Assembly: GCF_026248825.1 (NCBI RefSeq)
Contig: NZ_CP110973.1
Location: 2,747,001-2,811,000, forward strand
Direction of reading: 5' to 3'
Length of the DNA: 64,000 nt
Source of the DNA: Larkinella insperata
GTDB taxonomy: Bacteria > Bacteroidota > Bacteroidia > Cytophagales > Spirosomataceae
The translations under genes and the position numbers were made by a program. Positions 1-8,272 of this stretch are shown one piece after another (the first letter of the stretch is position 1; each line of letters opens with the position of its first letter). The notes under the pieces are model-generated. The model was not told the origin of the DNA. It searched no databases and was given only the letters and a program-made list of their open reading frames with translations.

Positions 1-545
1 GCTTCTTCGACGTACCGACGTTTGACGCCCGAAGCCACTTGCGGACTATCGTCGATCGCGCCGGTGTATTCAACGGTAAAGCGTCCGCCGACTTGTTTCA
101 GCACGAAGGCTTCCGGCGTACGGGTAGCTCCAAACAGGCGGGCGACGGTTTGCGCTTCGTCCGACAAATACGGAAACGAATAGCTTTTCTCCTGCGCCCG
201 GGCTTTCATATTTTCAAAAGAATCTTCAGAATAAGCCGCCGGATCGTTGGGCTGAATCGCCACAACCGGGAAGCCCTGCGAGGCATATTTGCGATCGAGC
301 GCAATCATTCGTTCTTCGTAGGCTTTCGAAAACGGGCAGTGATTGGTAGTAAAGATGACAATAACACCTTTTCCGTTTTTATAATCAGACAGTGAAATCA
401 TTCGACCGTCGACGTTTTTCAATTTAAAATCCTGCACAACGTCGCCGAGCGTGTGAGGCCTCTTTTCATCGGAAGGAGGTGCCGGGGTAAATGTAGCCGC
501 TACTGTCGTTATCAGTACAGCCAGCAGGCTGATCCACGCTTTCAT
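1..545 (-). CDS. Thioredoxin-like (AhpC/TSA family) exported protein, 3' end cut off by the window
   Basis: I translated this frame directly. It opens with ATG at 545-543 and stays open to the window edge for about 181 codons, so the C-terminus is missing. Residues 1-18 form a signal peptide (MKAWISLLAVLITTVAATF). A thioredoxin-fold redoxin domain follows, starting near LGDVVQDFKLKNVDGR and continuing with SLSDYKNGKGVIVIFTTNHC. The active-site region reads NHCPFSKAYEERM. It keeps one cysteine where classical thioredoxins have CxxC, so it is more like a one-cysteine peroxiredoxin-type redoxin or a thioredoxin-like protein without disulfide reductase activity. It probably acts in the periplasm. 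It is divergent from rplU. Exact substrate unknown. Confidence 0.8.
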   Translation of the reverse strand, partial: MKAWISLLAVLITTVAATFTPAPPSDEKRPHTLGDVVQDFKLKNVDGRMISLSDYKNGKGVIVIFTTNHCPFSKAYEERMIALDRKYASQGFPVVAIQPNDPAAYSEDSFENMKARAQEKSYSFPYLSDEAQTVARLFGATRTPEAFVLKQVGGRFTVEYTGAIDDSPQVASGVKRRYVEE

Positions 546-778
546 GCATATTTATGGGTTAAGCAATATTATCTCGTCGCAGAACCGTGCAATGCCGAAA
601 CCCCAAACATTCTTCCGGCAGGGAAATTTACTGCCAACAGGTCCTGCGCGCTGTCGGCATTCGTTATGGAAAGCTACACAAAATTCATGCTAACCAGCAA
701 AGAACCAAGAAGTTTCCCACTTAATTAACATTTCTCCCGAATAGAAGGTTCTGATTTCTTTTTTCAGAGAATAACTCT

Positions 779-786
779 TATATTTG
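779..786 (+). promoter_or_regulatory. Candidate -7 element of the rplU-rpmA promoter
   Basis: TATATTTG matches the Bacteroidota primary-sigma -7 consensus TAnnTTTG exactly. It lies 38 bases before the rplU start codon, which leaves a short leader. The rest of 546-778 shows no gene. Confidence 0.6.
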
Positions 787-824
787 CACCTCATTTTTGA
801 GAAACAACATTTTCTGTATCAATC

Positions 825-1136
825 ATGTATGCAATCGTAGAGATCGCAGGGCAGCAATTTAAAGTAGAGAAGGGCCGTTATGTCTACACCCACCGGTTGG
901 AAGGCGACACGGACGCTGCACTTGTGTTCGACAAAGTTCTCCTTGTCGATAATGACGGTACCATTTCGGTAGGCGCCCCGACCGTCGCTGGCGCTCAGGT
1001 TTCTGGTAAAATCCTGGAACACCTGAAAGGCGAGAAAGTAATCGTCTTTAAAAAGAAACGTCGGAAAGGCTACAGAAAGAAAAACGGCCACCGTCAGTAT
1101 TTGACCAAAGTATTAATCGAAGACATTACTGTATAA
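825..1136 (+). CDS. rplU: 50S ribosomal protein L21
   Basis: This is a 103-residue protein, the usual length for L21, a 23S rRNA-binding protein of the large ribosomal subunit. It begins MYAIVEIAGQQFKVEKG, the conserved L21 N-terminus. The C-terminal basic stretch (KKKRRKGYRKKNGHRQYLT) is the rRNA-contacting region. It is followed 72 bases later by rpmA, the pairing seen in most bacteria, and both are probably transcribed from the TATATTTG promoter upstream. Nothing unusual is seen. Confidence 0.98.
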   Translation: MYAIVEIAGQQFKVEKGRYVYTHRLEGDTDAALVFDKVLLVDNDGTISVGAPTVAGAQVSGKILEHLKGEKVIVFKKKRRKGYRKKNGHRQYLTKVLIEDITV

Positions 1137-1208
1137 TACCGTTTAGGGTCTGAGGCCGAAGAGCTAATTACTTAAACCTCATACCTTGAACCTTAAACTT
1201 TTTAAAAA

Positions 1209-1511
1209 ATGGCACACAAGAAAGGTGTAGGTAGTTCCAAGAACGGCCGCGACTCGATCAGCAAGCGCCTGGGTGTTAAACTGTTTGGCGGTCAGGCTGC
1301 CATTGCTGGTAACATCATCGTTCGTCAGCGTGGTACCAAACATCACCCTGACACGAACGTTGGCATCGGTAGAGATCACACGTTGTTTGCACTGGTCGAC
1401 GGTCAAGTTCACTTCCGTAAAGGCAAAGGCGGCCGTTCCTTCGTGAGCGTGATCCCCGCTGGTCCTTCCGTTGTGGAAGTGGCTCCGGTTGAAACAGTAG
1501 CTGCTGAATAA
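1209..1511 (+). CDS. rpmA: 50S ribosomal protein L27
   Basis: The 100-residue protein starts MAHKKGVGSSKNGRDSISKR, the standard L27 N-terminus that reaches toward the peptidyl-transferase centre. There is no Firmicutes-type N-terminal propeptide. The C-terminal 15 residues or so (a Val/Ala/Glu-rich tail) extend beyond the conserved core. It is the second gene of the rplU-rpmA unit and is followed by a hairpin terminator. Confidence 0.98.
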   Translation: MAHKKGVGSSKNGRDSISKRLGVKLFGGQAAIAGNIIVRQRGTKHHPDTNVGIGRDHTLFALVDGQVHFRKGKGGRSFVSVIPAGPSVVEVAPVETVAAE

Positions 1512-1551
1512 GCATTTGAAGTTATTCCGAGCGGAATAAGCAACGCATACG

Positions 1552-1582
1552 AACCTGTCTGGCTCCGCCGGGCAGGTTTTTT
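1552..1582 (+). terminator. Rho-independent terminator after rpmA
   Basis: AACCTG at 1552 pairs with CAGGTT near 1573-1578 across a GC-rich loop, and a run of T follows. A second perfect hairpin (TTATTCC-gagc-GGAATAA, 1522-1539) sits just after the stop codon but has no T-tract. Confidence 0.75.
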
Positions 1583-1651
1583 CGTATCCGCAAACTAATC
1601 TTTTCCGGCTGCTGTTTCTTTCGTACTGGCTTGAACCAACACTTGTAAAAA

Positions 1652-2254
1652 ATGACAACTTCGCTATATCCTCCAGTTTCGCTTTATACCGAAAGCAGCC
1701 CGAATCCCAATTCCATGAAGTTTGTGGTGAACTTTCCGCTGGCTCCGGAAGGGCTTTCGTTCGACTACGCTGATGCGTCCGAAGCAATCGTCAACAGCAA
1801 AAGCTCCCCGCTGGTTGTGGCTCTGTTTGGCTTCGACTTCGTCAAGCGGGTATTCATTGCCAGCAACTTTGTTACGGTTACAAAAGACGACGAAACCGAG
1901 TGGGAAGATGTGCTCTTTGAACTTAAACAGTTCGTCCGGGCTTATTTCAACGACCAGAAGCCGGTATTTGCCCAGCAGACGATTGACGCCAACACCACGA
2001 AAGTAGAAGCCGATTCGCCGACGGTGCAGAAAATCAAGGCCGTCCTGGACCAATACATTCGGCCCGCCGTGGAATCCGATGGGGGGGCTATCAGCTTTCA
2101 TTCTTTCAATGAAGACAGCGGTACGGTCAAAGTTTTGCTGCAGGGATCGTGCAGCGGTTGTCCTTCTTCCACGCTGACGCTGAAAGCCGGTATTGAAAAT
2201 CTACTGACCCGATTAGTACCCGACGTAAAACAAGTCGAAGCAGAAGGCGTTTAA
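1652..2254 (+). CDS. NifU/Nfu family iron-sulfur cluster scaffold protein
   Basis: This 200-residue protein has the two-part Nfu layout. The N-terminal Nfu_N domain (about residues 8-95) contains YTESSPNPNSMKFVVN, typical of Nfu proteins. The C-terminal NifU domain (about 125-195) holds GSCSGCPSSTLTLKAGIENL. Its CxxC (Cys167, Cys170) bridges a [4Fe-4S] cluster between two subunits for transfer to client enzymes. The protein is cytoplasmic. It stands alone between the rpmA terminator and a structured intergenic element. Length and motif order match the family; which clients it serves cannot be read here. Confidence 0.93.
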   Translation: MTTSLYPPVSLYTESSPNPNSMKFVVNFPLAPEGLSFDYADASEAIVNSKSSPLVVALFGFDFVKRVFIASNFVTVTKDDETEWEDVLFELKQFVRAYFNDQKPVFAQQTIDANTTKVEADSPTVQKIKAVLDQYIRPAVESDGGAISFHSFNEDSGTVKVLLQGSCSGCPSSTLTLKAGIENLLTRLVPDVKQVEAEGV

Positions 2255-2261
2255 AGAAATG

Positions 2262-2327
2262 ACGAGCGATGGCTTAGAAGTGATAACTTTGTTCGTTGAC
2301 AATTATCATTTGTAAACCATCGTTCGT
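2262..2327 (+). other. Nested stem-loop between the NifU-like gene and the DUF5723 gene
   Basis: Outer arms ACGAGCGATGG (2262-2272) and CCATCGTTCGT (2317-2327) pair 11 of 11 if one G-U is allowed. An internal loop of 8 bases on each side follows, then TGATAA (2281-2286) with TTATCA (2303-2308), then TTGT with ACAA around a 6-base loop. It may terminate the upstream transcript or sit in the next leader. Function is inferred from structure only. Confidence 0.45.
2284..2291 (+). promoter_or_regulatory. Candidate -7 element for the DUF5723-OmpA operon
   Basis: TAACTTTG matches TAnnTTTG exactly, 62 bases before the ATG at 2354. It lies inside the nested inverted repeat, so the repeat could also act as a DNA-level operator. 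Confidence 0.4.
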
Positions 2328-2353
2328 TGTTTATATTCTGACCTTTTTTGCTT

Positions 2354-3799
2354 ATGAGCCTGCGGCTGTTGTCTTTTAATCTTCTTTGTTGCTGCTTTTT
2401 TATTTCCTCCGTTACCGCTCAGAACTTTCTGGGCGTATCCCCCAGTCCGTACGGGGGAACGCAGAGCCTGTACCTTAATCCGGCTTTTGCTGCGGATTCG
2501 AAGTACGGCTTTTACCTGAACATTGGAGCCGGAAACGCCCACCTCAACAACGATTACTTTCGCTACCAGGCTCCGTATTCGCTTATGTCGCTCGTGCTGA
2601 AACGGGTGCCCGGTCCATATAGACTGTCCGATGGGGCGGTATTATTTCGTCCGGAATACCTGGGAGAAAGCGGAAATGGCAAACCTAAATCGGCAACGGC
2701 CTGGACGGATCTGCGCGGCCCGTCGCTGCTGGTGCGGCTGGGCCAGGGAGCCGCTATCGGTCTGACGACGCGGTTGCGGGCCACTGCCCAGGTTAACAAT
2801 GCTTCTGAAGCCTTGCTGTCGGTTGTCCGGGCGGGACTCGAAGATCAACGGTTTTATAATCTTCCCAACCGGGACAATCGGTTTACGGCCAATACCAACA
2901 CCTACGCCGAACTGGGCCTGACGCTGGCCGGGGCTATCGTTCAGAATGATGATCAGCAGCTTTCCATTGGTATCACGGTAAAACGGCTGCAAGGAATTAC
3001 GGCGGGTTATTTCAAAAACAGCGGCCTTTCATACCGTGTGTTGAGTGATTCGGTACAATCGGGCCAGTATTACCTGCAGGTTGATGAACTCAACGCCGAA
3101 CTGGGCTACACAACCTACCTGCAAGACCGTGGCCGCTCGGTAACGCTCCGGCAGCTTTTTGATGGTAACAACCCGGGCCGGGGCTGGGGAGCCGACATCG
3201 GGATTTCCTACCAGCTCAAGTCCGCCGACGATCCGAATAACTACGCCCTCCGGTTGGGCATCGCCCTACTGGATATCGGAGCCATCCGGTACCGCGATGA
3301 CCGGTATGTCCACCAGTATTCCATTGATGCCGCCAACAGGCGCTTTGAAGCAACGGACTTTGGTCAGGTGTCTGGCAGTGAGGGTATTGCCAATGTGGTT
3401 ACAAACAGACTGGGACTCACCGATGCCAACAACAGCGGGCGGTTTACGTCAGGGTTGCCAACGGCTTTATCGATCAATGCGGACCTGGCCATCGGAAGAG
3501 GGCTTTATCTGACCGGTACCCTGCTGCAGGATGTCCGGCCCAAGGATGCCATTGCCATTCGCCAGCCTTCGCTGATTTCGGTAACGCCCCGGCTGGAAAC
3601 CTCAGCGCTGGGTGTGGCTGTTCCGCTAACCATCATCAACAATTCGTTTGTGGCGGGTGCTTCCATCCGCCTTGGACCCGTTTTTCTGGGAACCGACAAT
3701 TTGTTTGGTATGATTGGCAGTAATTCCAATAAATTGCGCCCGCGCGGTGCCGACATCTACGCCGGTCTGGCGATAGCAAGTCTGCAACGAAAACCGTAG
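2354..3799 (+). CDS. DUF5723 family outer-membrane/periplasmic protein
   Basis: I chose the ATG at 2354 over an in-frame TTG six bases earlier. Residues 1-22 are a signal peptide ending in TAQ. The mature start (NFLGVSPSPYGGTQSLYLNP, then AFAADSKYGFYLN) matches the DUF5723 family, found in Bacteroidota and often described as a beta-barrel-like outer-membrane protein. The rest is rich in short alternating strands (LAIGRGLYLTGTLL, SVTPRLETSALGVAVPL), which fits a barrel. The gene stops 10 bases before an OmpA-family gene, so the two are probably co-transcribed. The molecular role of the family is not established. Confidence 0.8.
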   Translation: MSLRLLSFNLLCCCFFISSVTAQNFLGVSPSPYGGTQSLYLNPAFAADSKYGFYLNIGAGNAHLNNDYFRYQAPYSLMSLVLKRVPGPYRLSDGAVLFRPEYLGESGNGKPKSATAWTDLRGPSLLVRLGQGAAIGLTTRLRATAQVNNASEALLSVVRAGLEDQRFYNLPNRDNRFTANTNTYAELGLTLAGAIVQNDDQQLSIGITVKRLQGITAGYFKNSGLSYRVLSDSVQSGQYYLQVDELNAELGYTTYLQDRGRSVTLRQLFDGNNPGRGWGADIGISYQLKSADDPNNYALRLGIALLDIGAIRYRDDRYVHQYSIDAANRRFEATDFGQVSGSEGIANVVTNRLGLTDANNSGRFTSGLPTALSINADLAIGRGLYLTGTLLQDVRPKDAIAIRQPSLISVTPRLETSALGVAVPLTIINNSFVAGASIRLGPVFLGTDNLFGMIGSNSNKLRPRGADIYAGLAIASLQRKP

Positions 3800-3809
3800 C
3801 CTGGAGCGC

Positions 3810-5015
3810 ATGAGAGTTTTGAAAATTTTTGCAGTATCGCTGGTTCTGATCATTCAGGCGGTAATTTGCAACGGGCAGGGAAATCCCGTCGATGAATACA
3901 CCGTCCAGATTGAAACAAGGGAGCGCAACGGTCGGCCCATTCCGGCTACGCTGACGATCACCAGTGAGGCTACCCGGAAGGTGCAGCGTGGGACGTTGCG
4001 ATCGGGTTCGTATACGGTCGCGCTTCCGGCGGGAGGAGTGTACCGGCTTGATGCAACACAGGCCGGATACCGTCCCGCCCAGAAAATCCTCCGACTCGAC
4101 CGGATTATCGACCCTAACCAGGCCCGGCAAACCGTTGTCCTGATTATGGAGCGGGAAATTTCGAGCGAGTCGCCGGTTAATGTAACCGTGATCGATTTCG
4201 AGACTAAACAACTCGTCCGGCAGGTTCTTAACGTGCAGATTCAGGAATTTGATGGCAAACGAGTCATCATGACCGGACCACCGCGCGAAGGTCGCTTTAC
4301 ATTTCTGGCCGAATTTGGGCAGAAAATCCGATTTACGGTCGAAACGCCGGGCTACCAGCCGTATACGTATGTCGTTGATGTGAAAGACCAGCACGACATT
4401 ACAATTCCGCTGCAACGGGCTCGTAATCCAGTAGTCGCGCAGGAGTCCCCAGCGTCAGAACCGATACCGCAACCGGCCGCTCCCCCCGCAGCAACTCAGT
4501 CGGCGCCAATAACTGCCCCCCCCGTGGCAACCGCCCCCGCTCAGACCGCACCACCCGTTGCCGCAACTCCCATCCCAACAAACCCTCCACCCAATACGAC
4601 ATCGTCTAGGCCGGCGGCCCCGGAAGCAACGCCACCGGCTACTGTTAATACCGATTTATCAACGCTGGCTCCCGGTAAAGCCGTGACCCTCAACAGGGTG
4701 TATTTCGACCAGAGCAGTTATATGCTTCGGCCGGAGTCGTACACCCAGCTCAACCAGTTGGTTGCTTTGCTGAAGAGCCGTCCGGATGTGCGGATTGAGA
4801 TTTCCGGCCATACCGATAATGTGGGTGATCCGCGGCTGAACCTGGCGCTTTCCGAAAACCGGGCCCGGGTGATTATGTCGTACCTGGTTGCCAACGGGAT
4901 TGCCGAAAACCGCCTGCGCTCTAAAGGATACGGACAGACTCAGCCTATTGCCGCTAATGACACGGAGGAAAATAAACGCAAAAACCGCCGGGTAGAGGTC
5001 CGGCTTTTGGAATAA
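3810..5015 (+). CDS. OmpA family peptidoglycan-binding envelope protein
   Basis: The 401-residue protein has a signal peptide (about 1-22), two repeat-like beta domains (about 25-115 and 120-210) and a proline/alanine/threonine-rich linker (about 212-285). A C-terminal OmpA domain (about 290-401) contains ISGHTDNVGDPRLNLALSEN, and the ending NRRVEVRLLE is typical. The OmpA domain binds diaminopimelate in peptidoglycan. The N-terminal halves resemble carboxypeptidase-regulatory or PEGA-like folds seen in T9SS PorE-type proteins, but I do not claim PorE identity. It follows the DUF5723 gene by 10 bases. Its stop codon abuts the stop of the opposing response-regulator gene. Confidence 0.85.
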   Translation: MRVLKIFAVSLVLIIQAVICNGQGNPVDEYTVQIETRERNGRPIPATLTITSEATRKVQRGTLRSGSYTVALPAGGVYRLDATQAGYRPAQKILRLDRIIDPNQARQTVVLIMEREISSESPVNVTVIDFETKQLVRQVLNVQIQEFDGKRVIMTGPPREGRFTFLAEFGQKIRFTVETPGYQPYTYVVDVKDQHDITIPLQRARNPVVAQESPASEPIPQPAAPPAATQSAPITAPPVATAPAQTAPPVAATPIPTNPPPNTTSSRPAAPEATPPATVNTDLSTLAPGKAVTLNRVYFDQSSYMLRPESYTQLNQLVALLKSRPDVRIEISGHTDNVGDPRLNLALSENRARVIMSYLVANGIAENRLRSKGYGQTQPIAANDTEENKRKNRRVEVRLLE

Positions 5016-5474
5016 TCAATGGTTTGAAGAAGCCGATGCGGAATTGAGCCAATGCTGGTAAACCTCCCGCATCAGATCTTTAATTTCATCGAAGTACAGG
5101 GGTTTACTGATACAGACTGTTGCACCCAGGTCGATGCATAATTCCATTTCGTCCTGATTCTGCGTATTGACAAACAAAACAACCGGAATGCGTTCCCAGA
5201 GAGCGTTTTCCTTGATTTTGCGAAGCGTATCAAAGCCACTCAAACCCGGCATGTATTTATCCAGAATGACAATCCACAAATTCAGCGATGTTACCGATTG
5301 ATTGGTTTCCTGCTGCATGAAGTCCAGCAGACGCTCTCCACTATCGAATTCCTGAATAGGGGAGGCCATTTGCATCGACTCCAGCGCCATTCGCATCAAC
5401 ATTCGATCCTCCTCGTCATCATCCACCAACAGGACAATCGGTTTTTTATCAGAATTTGTATACGGTATTTCCAT
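5016..5474 (-). CDS. Single-domain response regulator (Rcp1-like receiver)
   Basis: The start at 5474 (MEIPYTNSDKKPIVLLVDDD) was chosen because upstream codons do not resemble the family. The 152-residue protein is a lone CheY-like receiver: acidic residues Asp18-Asp20, phospho-acceptor Asp72 in ILDKYMPG and Lys124 in CISKPL. The usual Thr/Ser after strand 4 is not evident (VVLFVNTQNQ). With no output domain it must act by protein contact. No partner kinase is adjacent. It ends exactly where the opposing OmpA gene ends (5015/5016). Confidence 0.9.
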   Translation of the reverse strand: MEIPYTNSDKKPIVLLVDDDEEDRMLMRMALESMQMASPIQEFDSGERLLDFMQQETNQSVTSLNLWIVILDKYMPGLSGFDTLRKIKENALWERIPVVLFVNTQNQDEMELCIDLGATVCISKPLYFDEIKDLMREVYQHWLNSASASSNH

Positions 5475-5635
5475 ACGATTCTGTTTTGTACACAAACAGC
5501 CGCAAAAATCGTAAATAGGAATTAATCGAAAAACCCATTCGATAGAAAAAACCACACTTGTTTAAGAATAATTAAACAGGAATTGCTACGTCGACATTGG
5601 AAATTTCTATGAATACGGTGCGTTATTTAGCGTAT

Positions 5636-8035
5636 TTAGCGGGTAATCAGCACGCTACCGCTCCGGTGCGGGTGCGAACCGCCGGGTTTGATGACATACT
5701 GATAAACGGCCGGGGGAACGTCCTGCCCATTGCTCCGCCCGTCCCAGGGCTGCGCGTAGCCTTTTGAAACAAAAACCGGATTTCCCCACCGGTTGTACAC
5801 TTCAACGGTACAGTCCGGATAATCGGCAATGCCCCGGATGACCCAGTCATCATTTAGCCCGTCGTTGTTGGGTGTAAAGGCATCCGGAATGAAAAGAGCG
5901 GTCATGACCGTTACCGTTAGCTGGGCGGTAAACTCACAGCCTTGCGGGGTGGTAACTTTCACGCGGTAGGTGGTTGTAGTGTCGGGACTGGCGTAGGGGC
6001 GGGCGGTTACCGGACTGCTCAGACCCACGGAAGGCGTCCAGACGTAACGGAGTGTATCAACGTTGGTTGGATTAAGTTGGACCTCACTACCGCGCCGAAC
6101 TGTTACATCGGAAACCCGGATGAACGGAGCGGGCAGCACCTGCACCGTTTGCTGCGCACGGCCCGGACAGGCGCTACCGGTCTGCGACAGCGTATAGGTA
6201 ATGACGTATTGCCCCGGGCCGGTTTTGGAAGGGTCAAATTCGGACGCCGTCACGGCCCCGGCTGCCCGCCCAATACCGGTGAAGGTTCCGCCACCGGGCT
6301 CGGCGTGCAGCGATAAACGCTCGGTGGCGTTCTCGCAAATGGCGGGCAAAGGGGTCATTGAAACCGTCGGAGCAGTGTTGAAAGTAAGTAAAATACCGTC
6401 CGAGACGGCCCGGCATTGGTTGGTGTCGGTGACGGTCAGTACGTAATAGCCGGACTGAGTAGCCGCCAGCGATGCGGTTTCTTCCTGATTCAGAACGGTT
6501 CCTGTCATTTCCCACTGGTACCGATACGACGGCCTGGCGACGGCATTCAAACGAATGGTATCCCCGGAGCAGACCGTTGTGGCGGGGGGCGGAGTGATCG
6601 ATGCGACGGGTTTAGGATGCACCTGCACCGACACGCTGTCAGTTACCGTACAGCCCGTTACTGCGCTGAAAATCTGGACTTTAAATTCGCCGGTTTCGTG
6701 CGGTTGGTAATCCGACTCCCGGGCACCCGGGATCGGCTGGCCATTTTTGAACCAGGCATACGTGTAGCTCCCCTCGGGTGCTTTCAGAAGGACCGACCGG
6801 CCGTCGCAAAAGGTGGTGGGGCCGCTGGCTGTTAACTTCAATCTCTCGGCTTCGGTCATGTTGATCCGCACGCTGGTCTGGGCGGGGCTCGGTTTACCGC
6901 AGGTATTTCGGAATTTTTTAATGACGGTATAGTCGCCGGACGCTTTGACAACCAGGGTGGCGGTGGTGTCTCCTTCCAGATTCTGACCGTCTCGCTGCCA
7001 CTGAAACGACCATTCCGTCGAGGATTCGGTCTGGAGGGTAAGCTCCTGCCCCTGACAAACGGATACGCTGGTGACGACTCCCCCGGCGTCCTTTTCAATG
7101 TGCGCGTTGACGGGCGCCTGCGTCAGTTCAATAACGGGGGCGGGCGGGGTGTTGGTGGGGCAATCGACAACGGCCAACTGGAAATCGCGCCGGACCGAGC
7201 CGATTCGCTGCCCGTTCCGAAACTCTTCGCACAAAACTGCAAAGGCAAACAAGCCGACCTGACTGGCCGTCACGCTCAGTTGCCCCGTTTCCGGGTTGAT
7301 GCTGAGACCGGGCGCGCCCGGCACGGCATTTTCCGCGCTGAATCCCGGTCGCCAGCCAACCGTCGGATAAGCCGAACTGGGTTGGTTGTCATACGCCGTT
7401 CCCTGGTCGGTGAATCCTTTGTAGGGCGTTACCAGCGAGTATTTAAGCTGATCGCCGTCGGCATCGGTGGCCTTAAAACTAAAGCTGAACGGTTGTCCTT
7501 TGCAGGCATATTCGCCGGTTGGAACCGAAAAAGTGGGCGATGAATTGGGCGTTAGTTTGGGGGCGGGGAACTCCAGGTGAAAGACCATGCCGGATTCATC
7601 GGCCTGCGTAATGTTATCGATCGCACCGCTGCGGCAACAGACTCCGTGGACCGCGTAATAACCGCCCGGATCATCGAAGCGATCTGCGGAAAGTTCAATT
7701 TCCTTGCTGTAAACCACTTCCCGCAGTTTCAGGGGACGCAGTTGGGCACACGCCTGGTTGGAAGCGCTCAGGGGTTGCTGATTGAGCAGTGGTAGCTCAA
7801 ACTCACCCATTTTCAGGTTATCTTTTCGGCGGTAAATGGCCAGTTTGACGGTTGGCTTTATTTCACCCGCCCGGCTATTCAGGTCGTCAATAAACAAATG
7901 GAGCGACAAAGTGAACTGGTCGGCCGTTCCCTGGCGGGCGAGCCGGATGTTGCCGCCGACAATGTGAGATGCTGATACCCAAGTGCTTAGGCCAAGCAAA
8001 AACAAGATGAAGAGATAAGTATTCCGTTGAGTCAT
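5636..8035 (-). CDS. Large secreted surface protein with T9SS type B sorting domain
   Basis: The protein has 799 residues. A signal peptide (about 1-22) precedes the frequent mature start SHIVGGNIRL. The middle contains PKD/Ig-like modules with paired cysteines and repeated QxQV/YTYxW patterns (about 190-690). The last 85 residues start LFIPDAFTPNNDGLNDDWVI and include VEVYNRWGNPVF, the gliding-motility-associated (CHU_C, type B) C-terminal domain. That domain directs export through the type IX secretion system. The protein is probably cell-surface or released; its ligand is unknown. It is divergent from recG across a 237-base spacer. Confidence 0.92.
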   Translation of the reverse strand: MTQRNTYLFILFLLGLSTWVSASHIVGGNIRLARQGTADQFTLSLHLFIDDLNSRAGEIKPTVKLAIYRRKDNLKMGEFELPLLNQQPLSASNQACAQLRPLKLREVVYSKEIELSADRFDDPGGYYAVHGVCCRSGAIDNITQADESGMVFHLEFPAPKLTPNSSPTFSVPTGEYACKGQPFSFSFKATDADGDQLKYSLVTPYKGFTDQGTAYDNQPSSAYPTVGWRPGFSAENAVPGAPGLSINPETGQLSVTASQVGLFAFAVLCEEFRNGQRIGSVRRDFQLAVVDCPTNTPPAPVIELTQAPVNAHIEKDAGGVVTSVSVCQGQELTLQTESSTEWSFQWQRDGQNLEGDTTATLVVKASGDYTVIKKFRNTCGKPSPAQTSVRINMTEAERLKLTASGPTTFCDGRSVLLKAPEGSYTYAWFKNGQPIPGARESDYQPHETGEFKVQIFSAVTGCTVTDSVSVQVHPKPVASITPPPATTVCSGDTIRLNAVARPSYRYQWEMTGTVLNQEETASLAATQSGYYVLTVTDTNQCRAVSDGILLTFNTAPTVSMTPLPAICENATERLSLHAEPGGGTFTGIGRAAGAVTASEFDPSKTGPGQYVITYTLSQTGSACPGRAQQTVQVLPAPFIRVSDVTVRRGSEVQLNPTNVDTLRYVWTPSVGLSSPVTARPYASPDTTTTYRVKVTTPQGCEFTAQLTVTVMTALFIPDAFTPNNDGLNDDWVIRGIADYPDCTVEVYNRWGNPVFVSKGYAQPWDGRSNGQDVPPAVYQYVIKPGGSHPHRSGSVLITR

Positions 8036-8199
8036 AGACCACTTGCTGTCCGGTAAATTCGCGCAAAAAGTAAGCCATTGTCAAAATTATCACAAGCATC
8101 GACCGCAGAAAAGTTGTCTTTTCTCCGTTTTGGATACGGATTTCTGGCTCGGGCAGTGCATCAAATGGGCCAAAGAACCGTATCTTTTAAGAAAATTTG

Positions 8200-8207
8200 T
8201 AGCTTTG
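8200..8207 (+). promoter_or_regulatory. Candidate -7 element for recG
   Basis: TAGCTTTG matches TAnnTTTG exactly, 65 bases before the recG ATG. No clear -33 TTTG was seen at the expected spacing. Confidence 0.45.
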
Positions 8208-8272
8208 GTTAATCAGAAGAACCTGGCAACAGAACGATTCCGGGCCAACGAAATTGTTCTACAAACAGAGGT

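Noticed and set aside
1522..1539. Perfect small hairpin after rpmA as the terminator
   Set aside because: It has no T-run. The hairpin at 1552-1582 with a T-tract is the better terminator.
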